From an uncultured Clostridia bacterium (lineage in GTDB: Bacteria; Bacillota; Clostridia; Christensenellales; Borkfalkiaceae), in NCBI GenBank assembly GCA_944376035.1, contig CALWBJ010000033.1, positions 1 to 5,321 on the forward strand: a DNA stretch of 5,321 nucleotides, in the 5' to 3' direction. This document shows, piece after piece, positions 1 to 5,321 of the stretch. Position 1 is the stretch's first letter; the number at the start of each line of letters is the position of its first letter. The notes under the pieces are model-generated. The model was not told where the DNA came from, did not search any database, and saw only the letters and a program-made list of their open reading frames with translations. Both the position numbers and the translations under genes were made by a program.

Positions 1-397
1 TACTACCTCAGTCGGTTTATGGGGCGTCGGAATTATTGCAATGATGATAGGATACGGATTTTATTTTGTGGGTATACTTGCTTTTGCAATTTTTATGCTT
101 GTTATATTATTTTTTCCTAAACTTGAAAAGAAAATAAAGAGTAAATCAATTTATCTGGAAGCGCATATAGAATTTAAAAGCAGAGAATCTTTACAAGTAT
201 TTACAAATAGTATACGTCAGTTCGGTCTTAAAATAAATGATATAGAAATAAATCCCGCATACGCTAATTCCGGTCTGGCGGTATATTCAATATCGATGAA
301 AATAGCTAATCCGGAATTGCGGAAAAAATCTCATAAAGAGATCATGGAAATGCTTTCTGCTATGGAGACAGTAAATTACATTGAGGAAATATTTTAA
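1..397 (+). CDS. MgtC/SapB family membrane protein, C-terminal part (5' end outside window)
   Basis: The frame is open from base 2 to the TAA at 395-397, giving 131 visible residues; the N-terminus lies upstream. The visible part begins TTSVGLWGVGIIAMMIGYGF, which resembles the conserved last part of the MgtC membrane domain (a TT-x-x-x-LW segment followed by a small-residue-rich helix and GFY). A second hydrophobic helix follows (GILAFAIFMLVILFF) and then a basic stop-transfer stretch (PKLEKKIKSK). The remaining roughly 85 residues are soluble and alternate hydrophobic and charged residues, as in the ACT-like C-terminal domain of this family. Family members are inner-membrane proteins linked to magnesium or phosphate stress and to acid tolerance, and their molecular activity is unsettled. 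An internal ATG pair at 41-46 lies inside a membrane helix and should not be taken as the start. The gene ends at a strong terminator and converges on the pyrophosphatase gene. The family call is fairly sure; the physiological role is not known from this sequence. Confidence 0.8.
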   Translation, partial: TTSVGLWGVGIIAMMIGYGFYFVGILAFAIFMLVILFFPKLEKKIKSKSIYLEAHIEFKSRESLQVFTNSIRQFGLKINDIEINPAYANSGLAVYSISMKIANPELRKKSHKEIMEMLSAMETVNYIEEIF

Positions 398-463
398 TTT
401 AGATAACAATGCCAAATACTGAATAAATCTGTGTTAATTAGGTTATAGTGAATTTAAGTTATT

Positions 464-498
464 TAAAAGTGCGAACATGTTTCGTGTTCGCACTTTTA
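464..498 (+). terminator. Intrinsic terminator after the mgtC-family gene, possibly bidirectional
   Basis: A 14-bp perfect inverted repeat (arms 464-477 and 485-498, core GTGCGAACA / TGTTCGCAC) encloses a 7-nt loop. Arms start with AAAA and end with TTTT, and the + strand continues TATATTTG, so a hairpin with a U-rich 3' side forms. It lies 67 nt after the mgtC-family stop. Because the stem is flanked symmetrically by A and T runs, it could also stop transcription from the convergent pyrophosphatase gene, for which I see no closer GC-containing hairpin. Confidence 0.9.
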
Positions 499-642
499 TA
501 TTTGAAAAATTTTATTATAAACATATGAGCGGTGAGGAAAGCGAAAAAATAATCATTGAATCAAAAATAATTTTTTCCGAAATAACAAATCTATCTTAAT
601 TTTTTAATAAAATATAATCAATTATTTATAAAATTAATTTTA
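499..642. other. A/T-rich convergent intergenic region
   Basis: This stretch between the terminator and the pyrophosphatase stop codon holds no convincing gene. It contains only A/T-only palindromes, for example the perfect 16-bp ATAAAATTAATTTTAT at 628-643 that touches the stop codon of ppa. A 24-codon open frame at 525-599 (+) has no ribosome binding site and is not called. Confidence 0.6.
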
Positions 643-1188
643 TCAGTTATTTTGTGTGAGATTATAGAGATTTTTTTTATAATTTTCCATTGATTGATTT
701 ATAATTTTAAGCGCTTCTTCTCTGTCGGACGCTACGTCAACGCTTGTATGTTTGTCTTCAAGTTGTTTATATACGGAAAAGAAATGTCGCATTTCGTCAA
801 AAACGTGTTTTGGAAGATCGTTTATGCTTTTATAAGAATTATAATTGGGGTCAGCAAAGGGTATAGCGATTATTTTTTCATCAACAGAACCGTTATCTTC
901 CATAACGATAACCCCGATGGGGTAACATTTAACAAGACTCATGGGAATTAAACTTTCAGAACACAATATAAGTACGTCTAACGGGTCATTGTCTGCTGCA
1001 AGCGTATGTGGAATAAATCCGTAATTTGCGGGATAGTGGGTGGATGTATAAAGAATTCTGTCAAGTTTAAGAAGACCCGTCTTCTTGTCCATTTCGTATT
1101 TTTGCTTGGAACCCTTGCTGATCTCAACTACGGCAATGAATTCTTCGGGCGTAATTCTGTGACTTTCAATGTCGTGCCAAATATTCAT
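643..1188 (-). CDS. ppa: Inorganic pyrophosphatase, soluble family I
   Basis: This cytoplasmic Mg2+-dependent enzyme hydrolyses pyrophosphate to two phosphates and so drives nucleotide and aminoacyl-tRNA synthesis forward. The 181-residue product matches the usual family I length. The signature DNDPLDV is at 66-72, supplying acidic metal ligands D66, D68 and D71 (E. coli D65, D67, D70). The second metal/phosphate cluster D98, D103 and K105 sits in MEDNGSVDEK. E22, K30, E32, R44, Y56 and Y140-K141 also line up with the known active-site residues, so the enzyme looks fully functional. I chose the ATG at 1186-1188: it gives the family-typical MNIWHDI start and has a GGCGAGG ribosome binding site 5 nt upstream. 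The in-frame ATG at 1225-1227 would add 13 residues, but it has no such site and lies inside the predicted promoter. The gene is monocistronic here, convergent with the mgtC-family gene and divergent from the phosphopantetheinyl transferase gene. Confidence 0.96.
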   Translation of the reverse strand: MNIWHDIESHRITPEEFIAVVEISKGSKQKYEMDKKTGLLKLDRILYTSTHYPANYGFIPHTLAADNDPLDVLILCSESLIPMSLVKCYPIGVIVMEDNGSVDEKIIAIPFADPNYNSYKSINDLPKHVFDEMRHFFSVYKQLEDKHTSVDVASDREEALKIINQSMENYKKNLYNLTQNN

Positions 1189-1193
1189 ATAAA

Positions 1194-1200
1194 CCTCGCC
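1194..1200 (-). promoter_or_regulatory. Ribosome binding site of ppa
   Basis: On the minus strand the sequence reads GGCGAGG, then 5 nt, then ATG. It decides between two in-frame ATG codons and supports the shorter, 181-residue form. Confidence 0.8.
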
Positions 1201-1217
1201 TAAAAATTTATAAATAT

Positions 1218-1246
1218 ATTTTATCATAAATAGATTTTTATCACAA
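1218..1246 (-). promoter_or_regulatory. Sigma-70-type promoter of ppa
   Basis: On the minus strand TTGTGA (-35, 1241-1246) is followed by exactly 17 bp and TAAAAT (-10, 1218-1223). A TG one base before the -10 (TGATAAAAT) makes it an extended -10 element. The predicted start of transcription is near 1211, giving a leader of about 23 nt that includes the GGCGAGG site. This position excludes the upstream ATG at 1225-1227 as the translation start. Confidence 0.7.
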
Positions 1247-1302
1247 GCCTTTTGTGCAATAAAAAGATAAAAAAGTTTAAATGCCGCCTGTTTTATTTAT
1301 TG

Positions 1303-1331
1303 TTGCTAATAATATAAATATCTGTTATAAT
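1303..1331 (+). promoter_or_regulatory. Extended -10 promoter of the phosphopantetheinyl transferase operon
   Basis: TTGCTA (1303-1308) and a perfect TATAAT (1326-1331) are separated by 17 bp, and the -10 is preceded by TG one base away (TGTTATAAT). Counting 7 nt from the end of the -10 places +1 at about 1338, the A of the ATG start codon. This is the best promoter in the window and should drive both the transferase and the overlapping methyltransferase gene. Confidence 0.8.
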
Positions 1332-1337
1332 ATAAAA

Positions 1338-1952
1338 ATGCAAAAGGTTTTTTTCAGCGATATCACATATATACCTAATGATATAAAAATGAAAGTATTG
1401 TGTGAGAAAAGACAAAATTATATTGATGAAATAAAGGATATTTTTAGAAAACGGCAAAGCATACTTGTATGGAAACTGCTTGAATACGTTTTTTACCGTT
1501 ATTTTACAATTTCAGACGTTGTTTTTTTTGCGGATAAGAGTGGGAAATGGATGTCGGACAGGACGGACTATTATTTTTCGCTCGCCCACTCAGAGAATAT
1601 AGTTGCCGTGGTGATTTCTGACTGTAAAAATATAGGTATAGATGTTGAAAAAGTATCGGAAAAGGTTTTTAAAGCAGCAAGATATATTTTACGTAAAGAA
1701 ATTACAGATAGAAATTCCGAGGAAGTCGACGGTTTAATTAAAAGTGAAACTGCTGAATCGCTGACATTAAAGTGGACTGATAAAGAAAGCGCTTTTAAAA
1801 GCGGAAGTAATAATCCCTGCTTTACAAACTGTTTTATTTATGATGGTGATAAAAATAAATACTGTTTAAGCGTAGCGTCGGAAAAAAAAGGAATTGAACT
1901 TATAAAAATAGGTGCGGAAGAGTTGGTTTCAGATGTACACGGTAATACTTAA
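1338..1952 (+). CDS. 4'-phosphopantetheinyl transferase, Sfp superfamily
   Basis: This enzyme would move the 4'-phosphopantetheine arm of coenzyme A onto a conserved serine of an acyl or peptidyl carrier protein. The 204-residue length fits Sfp-type (two-lobed) transferases rather than the short AcpS type. Visible motifs are FSLAHS at 80-85 (the FNxSHS-like motif, H84 conserved), GIDVE at 100-104 with Mg2+ ligands D102 and E104, and KWTDKESAFK at 145-154 with W146, E150 and K154. These correspond to the catalytic set of Sfp. The start is the ATG at 1338: an ATG-initiated extension back to 1281 would overlap the -35 and -10 elements, and MQKVFFSD resembles the usual N-terminus. No Shine-Dalgarno sequence precedes it, which fits a leaderless message. 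The 3' end overlaps the methyltransferase gene by 20 nt. No polyketide, peptide or fatty-acid synthase gene is nearby, so the carrier substrate cannot be told. Confidence 0.85.
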   Translation: MQKVFFSDITYIPNDIKMKVLCEKRQNYIDEIKDIFRKRQSILVWKLLEYVFYRYFTISDVVFFADKSGKWMSDRTDYYFSLAHSENIVAVVISDCKNIGIDVEKVSEKVFKAARYILRKEITDRNSEEVDGLIKSETAESLTLKWTDKESAFKSGSNNPCFTNCFIYDGDKNKYCLSVASEKKGIELIKIGAEELVSDVHGNT

Positions 1953-3099
1953 AAAGAATGAAGAAAAAAGAATCTTGAACGGATACCCTTGGGTTTATGC
2001 TAATGAAGTACTAAAAATCGAAGGAAAGGCAAAACAGGGCAGTGTTGCGAAAGTATTTTCGAATGACGGGCGTTTTGTGGGGCTCGGATTTATAAATCAT
2101 TTATCTAAAATTTTAGTAAGAATGCTCACTCTGAAAGAAGAAATCATAGACAGGGATTTTTATTTTAGAAGAATTAAGCGGGCTAATGATGAAAGACTGC
2201 AATTAGGGTATAATAATAATTACAGAGCGGTTTTTTCCGAATCGGATAAACTTCCGGGTTTAATAGTTGATAAGTACGGAGATTATCTATGTGTACAATT
2301 TCTTTGTCTCGGAATGGATTTGATAAAAGAAGAGATAATTGATATTTTGGTTGAAATATTCAGTCCCAAAGGAATATACGAGAGGAGCGATGTTTCTGTA
2401 AGGGAAAAAGAAGGGCTTAAAGAATATAAAGGGAGTATTTACGGGGGCGATTTTGACCCAGTTGTACTAATAGAAGAGAACGGACTGAAAATAGCGGTTG
2501 ACCTTAAAGACGGGCAAAAGACGGGCTATTTTTTGGATCAGAAAGAAAACAGAGATAATCTGAAATATTATGTAAAAGGGAAGAGCGTACTCGATTGTTT
2601 TTGTAATGCGGGCGGTTTTTCGCTTTGCGCATGTAAATATGGAGCAACGGGCGTAACGTCAGTAGATATCAGCGATTTTGCGCTTGATTATGTCAGACAT
2701 AATGCCTTTCTTAATGGTTTTGAAATCAATACAGTCAAGGCAGATGTTTTTTCTTTGTTGCGTGAATATAAAAAAGATAAAAGAAAATTCGGTGTAGTTA
2801 TACTTGATCCTCCTGCATTTACAAAATCCGTCGATACGGTTAAACAGGCAGTGGCGGGATATAAAGACATAAATGTTCTTGGCTTAAAATTAGTGGAACA
2901 TGGCGGATACATGGTAACGTGCAGTTGCTCTCAACATCTCACTGTTCCGATGTTTTTGGATATGATAAATAATAGCGTTTTTGAAAGCGGTGTAAGTGCA
3001 AAACTTATAGAATTAAGAACTCAGGGAAAAGACCATTCTGTTTTAATAGGTACAGACCAAAGTCTTTATCTTAAAGTGGCTGTGCTCAAAATTTTATAA
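1933..3099 (+). CDS. RlmI-like class I SAM-dependent rRNA methyltransferase (COG1092, PUA domain)
   Basis: The 388-residue product has the RlmI/YccW architecture. An N-terminal PUA-type RNA-binding domain (about 1-75, with GYPWVYANEV) is followed by the central SESDKLPGLIVDKYGD block (102-117) and KTGYFLDQKENR (196-207). A Rossmann methyltransferase domain then carries SAM motif I VLDCFCNAGGFS (219-230), acidic D246 in VTSVDIS, DPPAF (292-296) and CSCSQH (330-335). In E. coli RlmI makes 5-methylcytosine at position 1962 of 23S rRNA, so a ribosomal RNA target is likely here, but the exact base is inferred only from family. I chose the ATG at 1933, where the PUA domain begins. GGAAGAG at 1916-1922 is the only nearby ribosome binding site, with a long 10-nt spacing. 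A GTG at 1912 would add 7 residues. The start lies 20 nt inside the transferase gene, so translation may be coupled. Confidence 0.88.
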   Translation: MYTVILKKNEEKRILNGYPWVYANEVLKIEGKAKQGSVAKVFSNDGRFVGLGFINHLSKILVRMLTLKEEIIDRDFYFRRIKRANDERLQLGYNNNYRAVFSESDKLPGLIVDKYGDYLCVQFLCLGMDLIKEEIIDILVEIFSPKGIYERSDVSVREKEGLKEYKGSIYGGDFDPVVLIEENGLKIAVDLKDGQKTGYFLDQKENRDNLKYYVKGKSVLDCFCNAGGFSLCACKYGATGVTSVDISDFALDYVRHNAFLNGFEINTVKADVFSLLREYKKDKRKFGVVILDPPAFTKSVDTVKQAVAGYKDINVLGLKLVEHGGYMVTCSCSQHLTVPMFLDMINNSVFESGVSAKLIELRTQGKDHSVLIGTDQSLYLKVAVLKIL

Positions 3100-3170
3100 T
3101 TTATTCAATCTGTTATCTAATTTGAAATTATAAAAAATCTTTTATAAAACCTTTATAAAAATTAAATATA

Positions 3171-3199
3171 TTGGAAAATAACATATTCTACAATAAAAT
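3171..3199 (+). promoter_or_regulatory. Candidate promoter for mrp
   Basis: TTGGAA (3171-3176) and TAAAAT (3194-3199) are spaced by 17 bp. Both differ from consensus (4/6 and 5/6), and A/T-rich DNA yields such matches by chance. If real, transcription would start near 3206 and give a leader of about 157 nt that includes the palindrome at 3265-3288. Confidence 0.4.
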
Positions 3200-3264
3200 A
3201 TAAGTCAAGTAAGTTTAAAAAACAATTAAAATTTATTTATACGCTAAAATAATTTGGAAATTGG

Positions 3265-3288
3265 AATTTATTAAAATTTTAATAAATT
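3265..3288. repeat. 24-bp perfect palindrome upstream of mrp
   Basis: The half-site AATTTATTAAAA is followed directly by its exact reverse complement, with no spacer; the centre lies between 3276 and 3277. The next pair outward (G/A) breaks the symmetry. It is all A/T, so chance is a real alternative, but the shape is that of a dimeric repressor operator. It lies 74 nt before the mrp start codon. Confidence 0.5.
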
Positions 3289-3347
3289 AAACAAAAGAGT
3301 TAAATAAATTCAATTTTATATATTAAAAGGATTCAATGCTAAATATT

Positions 3348-3355
3348 AAGAGGAG
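3348..3355 (+). promoter_or_regulatory. Ribosome binding site of mrp
   Basis: AAGAGGAG lies 7 nt before the ATG at 3363. It is the strongest Shine-Dalgarno sequence in the window and favours this start over the in-frame ATG at 3336, which has only AAAAGG before it. Confidence 0.85.
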
Positions 3356-3362
3356 TAATTAT

Positions 3363-4181
3363 ATGAGTGAATGTACGCATGACTGTTCCAACTGTTCTTC
3401 TTCGGAATGCTCGGAACGTAAAGATTTTTCTGAAAAACTTAATGAACTTTCAAAAGTTAAAAAAGTTATAGCGGTTGTGAGCGGTAAGGGTGGCGTAGGT
3501 AAATCGCTTGTTACTTCTATGCTTGCCGTACTTACAAGAAGAAAGGGATATAATACAGCGATTTTAGACGCCGATATAACCGGACCGTCAGTTCCCAAAA
3601 TGTTCGGTGTATATGAAAGGGCGGAGGTTATGAATGAAAAATATATACTTCCCGCAAAAACCAAAACAGGTATAGAAATTATGTCAATAAATCTGCTTCT
3701 TCCTTCCGAGAGTGACCCTGTTGTCTGGCGTGGTCCGATAATTGCGGGCACGGTTAAACAGTTCTGGACAGATGTTGTATGGAACGATGTGGATTTTATG
3801 TTTGTGGATATGCCTCCGGGAACGGGAGACGTGCCACTTACCGTATTCCAATCTTTGCCCGTATCAGGTATCGTTGTTGTAACTTCTCCACAGGATTTGG
3901 TTTCAATGATTGTAGGCAAAGCGGTAAAAATGGCGGAAATGATGAATATACCTATTTTGGGTATAGTAGAAAATATGTCATATTACGAGTGTCCTAAATG
4001 TAAAGAAAAATTAAAAATTTTCGGTGAAAGCCATATAGATGTTACGGCGAAAGAATACGGGATAGATTTGATTGCCAAAATTCCGATAAATACGGATTTT
4101 GCCGCACAATGCGACAGAGGCCTTATTGAATTGTTTGAAGGCGATTTTCTTAACGAAGTTTCTGACCGGATTATAAATTAA
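3363..4181 (+). CDS. Mrp/NBP35 family P-loop ATPase, Fe-S cluster carrier
   Basis: Proteins of this family are cytoplasmic dimers that bind a bridging 4Fe-4S cluster and hand it to target apoproteins. The 272-residue product has the deviant Walker A GKGGVGKS (41-48), DADITGPSVPKMFG (69-82), the Walker B-like DMPPGTGD (149-156) and the cluster-binding pair C210-P-K-C213. The N-terminus holds C4, C8, C11 and C16 (MSECTHDCSNC...), similar to the extra ferredoxin-like cluster site of NBP35 and common in clostridial Mrp proteins. The FSCA (DUF59) domain at the N-terminus of E. coli Mrp is absent. The start at 3363 rests on the AGGAG site; the ATG at 3336 would add 9 residues. GC content by hand count over 3361-4140 is about 40%. 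No Fe-S assembly (suf or isc) gene is adjacent, so its targets are unknown. The TupA-like gene follows after 52 bp without a visible terminator, so some read-through is likely. Confidence 0.92.
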   Translation: MSECTHDCSNCSSSECSERKDFSEKLNELSKVKKVIAVVSGKGGVGKSLVTSMLAVLTRRKGYNTAILDADITGPSVPKMFGVYERAEVMNEKYILPAKTKTGIEIMSINLLLPSESDPVVWRGPIIAGTVKQFWTDVVWNDVDFMFVDMPPGTGDVPLTVFQSLPVSGIVVVTSPQDLVSMIVGKAVKMAEMMNIPILGIVENMSYYECPKCKEKLKIFGESHIDVTAKEYGIDLIAKIPINTDFAAQCDRGLIELFEGDFLNEVSDRIIN

Positions 4182-4233
4182 ATTTTTAAAATTTACTATT
4201 TATTTAAATACATTTTATGAATGCAGGTAATGT
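4182..4233. other. Short A/T-rich gap with a six-codon frame ending at the next start
   Basis: No terminator or clear promoter is visible. ATG at 4217 opens six codons (MNAGNV) whose TGA (4235-4237) overlaps the ATG of the TupA-like gene in an ATGA arrangement. CAGGT at 4224-4228, 5 nt before that ATG, is the only and weak ribosome binding site. Confidence 0.35.
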
Positions 4234-5202
4234 ATGAGTTGGTTAAAAAAAGTAAAAAATAAGATGATTAATTCAAATAATCGATTTGTAAAAAACATAG
4301 GATTATCTTTAAGTAAATTGCATAATAATTTTGTGAGAAGTCGTTTTTATTATTTTATTAAAACAAAACCATGGTTGAGTGATAAGAAATACATTGAAAA
4401 AGTTTATAAAAAAGTATTCGGCGTAAAACCTGATTTAGAAAATCCAAAAAACTTTAATGAAAAAAATAATTGGAGAAAACTTTACGAAAGAAATGATAAT
4501 TATACCTTAATGGTTGATAAATATAAATTAAAGCAAATTGTAAAAGAAAAATGCGGAGAAAATCATATTATACCTTTGATCGGTGTATGGAATGATCCCG
4601 GTGAAATAGATTTTTCTTCGCTCCCCGATAAGTTTGTGTTAAAAGCAAATCATGCCGGCGGAGTAATTGTTTGTCGCTCTCATAAAACTTTTGATAAAAA
4701 ATCTGCGATAAAAGAATTAAAGAATATTCAGAAAAAGAATTATTATTTTAATTGCAGAGAGTGGCCCTATAAAAATGTTGAGAAAAAAATAATTTGTGAA
4801 AAATATGTTGGAGAGAATCTGATCGATTTTAAAAATTATTGTTTCGGCGGAAAATTATTATATACTTTTGTTTGGAAAAATAAGTCAAAAAAAGATGGAA
4901 GAAAGCCTAATGCTTATTTTTGTGGAGCATATGATAGAGAATGGGTTAAAACAACTATTGATATAAATTATCCTTCCGAAAATGAAAATATTCCGAAACC
5001 CGAAAATTATCAAAAGATGGTTGATATTGCAGAAAGATTATCAAAAGATATTCCATTTGTGAGAGTTGATTGTTATGTGATTGACGGGGAAATTTTTGTT
5101 GGCGAGATGACTTTTTTCCCGTGGGGAGGATTTCAAAAATTTAATGGGGAATATTGGAATAATTATTTGGGTAATCTTTTATGTCTGCCGTTAGATAAGT
5201 AA
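4234..5202 (+). CDS. TupA-like ATP-grasp family protein (PF14305 type)
   Basis: The 322-residue product matches the TupA-like ATP-grasp family, named for teichuronopeptide synthesis in alkaliphilic Bacillus and often found in capsule, exopolysaccharide or wall-polymer clusters. ATP-grasp enzymes generally join a carboxylate to an amine at the cost of ATP. Matching blocks are NPKNFNEKNNWRKLY (70-84), VDKYKLK (94-100), PLIGVWNDPGEIDFSSLPDKFVLK (114-137), the glycine-containing loop NHAGGVIVC (139-147), REWPYKN (175-181), FVRVDCY (275-281) and GEMTFFP (290-296), whose glutamate is the likely metal ligand. The loop looks one residue shorter than the HxSGG form I recall for the family. There is no signal peptide or membrane helix; the first 35 residues are strongly basic. 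GC is about 28% by hand count (4261-5160), well below mrp, and codons are A-rich, suggesting acquisition by transfer. The acceptor substrate cannot be told. Confidence 0.82.
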   Translation: MSWLKKVKNKMINSNNRFVKNIGLSLSKLHNNFVRSRFYYFIKTKPWLSDKKYIEKVYKKVFGVKPDLENPKNFNEKNNWRKLYERNDNYTLMVDKYKLKQIVKEKCGENHIIPLIGVWNDPGEIDFSSLPDKFVLKANHAGGVIVCRSHKTFDKKSAIKELKNIQKKNYYFNCREWPYKNVEKKIICEKYVGENLIDFKNYCFGGKLLYTFVWKNKSKKDGRKPNAYFCGAYDREWVKTTIDINYPSENENIPKPENYQKMVDIAERLSKDIPFVRVDCYVIDGEIFVGEMTFFPWGGFQKFNGEYWNNYLGNLLCLPLDK

Positions 5203-5272
5203 TTATTTTACTATATTATAAAATTTTATACATTGTTACTTATAGCCTCATTTAAAGTTTTATTTTTAAATT

Positions 5273-5301
5273 TTTAAAGCATAAAATTTTTTTACTATAA
5301 A
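5273..5301 (+). promoter_or_regulatory. Weak candidate promoter for the gene beyond the right edge
   Basis: TTTAAA (5273-5278), 17 bp, then TATAAA (5296-5301). The surrounding 119 bp are nearly pure A/T, so this match carries little weight. Nothing else is visible between the TupA-like stop and the window end apart from a 14-bp A/T palindrome at 5217-5230. Confidence 0.25.
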
Positions 5302-5313
5302 AAATTTGAATTT

Positions 5314-5320
5314 GAGAGGA
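5314..5320 (+). promoter_or_regulatory. Likely ribosome binding site of a gene starting just outside the window
   Basis: The window ends in GAGAGGAT, a good Shine-Dalgarno sequence, after a long A/T-only stretch. A + strand start codon is expected within about 10 nt past the right edge. Confidence 0.55.
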
Positions 5321-5321
5321 T

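Larger units (their letters stand above)
3100..3335. other. A/T-rich intergenic region between the methyltransferase and mrp genes
   Basis: No gene is visible. An A/T-only hairpin (arms TTTTATAAA 3140-3148 and TTTATAAAA 3152-3160, 3-nt loop) lies about 40 nt after the methyltransferase stop but has no G-C pairs and no U-tract, so it is at best a weak terminator. A candidate promoter and a 24-bp palindrome further right are listed separately. Confidence 0.5.

Noticed and set aside
525..599. 24-codon + strand frame in the convergent gap
   Set aside because: It has no Shine-Dalgarno sequence, lies directly after a terminator without a promoter, and the sequence is low in complexity.
694..1203. 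Two + strand open frames (85 and 65 codons) across ppa
   Set aside because: Both lie antisense to the pyrophosphatase gene, have no ribosome binding site and show no domain.
1281..1337. Upstream ATG (1281) as start of the phosphopantetheinyl transferase
   Set aside because: The extension covers the -35 and -10 elements of the gene's own promoter, lacks a ribosome binding site and adds 19 residues not expected in the family.
3140..3160. A/T-only hairpin after the methyltransferase gene
   Set aside because: The 9-bp stem has no G-C pair and is not followed by a U-tract, so I do not call it a terminator.
3359..3919. 186-codon open frame on the minus strand across mrp
   Set aside because: It is fully antisense to a gene with clear family motifs. 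The predicted protein is rich in Ser/Thr/Pro with no recognisable domain, as expected from a mirror of the mrp codons.
1..5321. tRNA, rRNA, CRISPR array, insertion sequence, riboswitch or phage gene
   Set aside because: Reading both strands I found no cloverleaf or CCA end, no spaced repeats, no transposase motifs and no recognisable riboswitch core; the gaps are simple A/T-rich sequence.

Overview
The window is a low-GC, densely packed bacterial segment with six protein-coding genes, the first cut by the left edge. Family content suggests a Firmicute of the class Clostridia. The soluble family I pyrophosphatase has the N-terminus MNIWHDI..., and the Mrp/NBP35-type ATPase lacks the FSCA domain and opens with a cysteine-rich N-terminus. 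Long A/T-only intergenic stretches and AGGAG-type ribosome binding sites fit as well. This placement rests on recognition, not on a search.

Layout from left to right: (1) the C-terminal part of an MgtC/SapB-family membrane protein (+), followed by a strong symmetric intrinsic terminator; (2) inorganic pyrophosphatase ppa (-), convergent with mgtC and divergent from the next gene; (3) a 4'-phosphopantetheinyl transferase of the Sfp superfamily (+), with a very good extended -10 promoter placed so close that its mRNA should be leaderless; (4) an RlmI-like (COG1092) PUA-domain rRNA methyltransferase (+), overlapping the transferase gene by 20 nt and so co-transcribed; (5) after a 263-bp A/T-rich gap with a candidate promoter and a 24-bp perfect palindrome, an Mrp/NBP35 Fe-S carrier ATPase (+); (6) a TupA-like ATP-grasp protein (+), about 28% GC against about 40% in the mrp gene just before it. 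The window ends in a Shine-Dalgarno-like sequence, presumably for the next gene.

Most of the genes are housekeeping: pyrophosphate removal, carrier-protein activation, 23S rRNA modification and Fe-S cluster delivery. They do not form one pathway. The PPTase/methyltransferase pair is the only clear operon. The TupA-like gene is a cell-envelope polysaccharide/peptide type of gene and looks compositionally foreign; it may be the left edge of an accessory surface locus beyond the window. I found no tRNA, rRNA, CRISPR array, insertion sequence or phage gene, and no convincing new biological system. The findings are small regulatory and compositional oddities.
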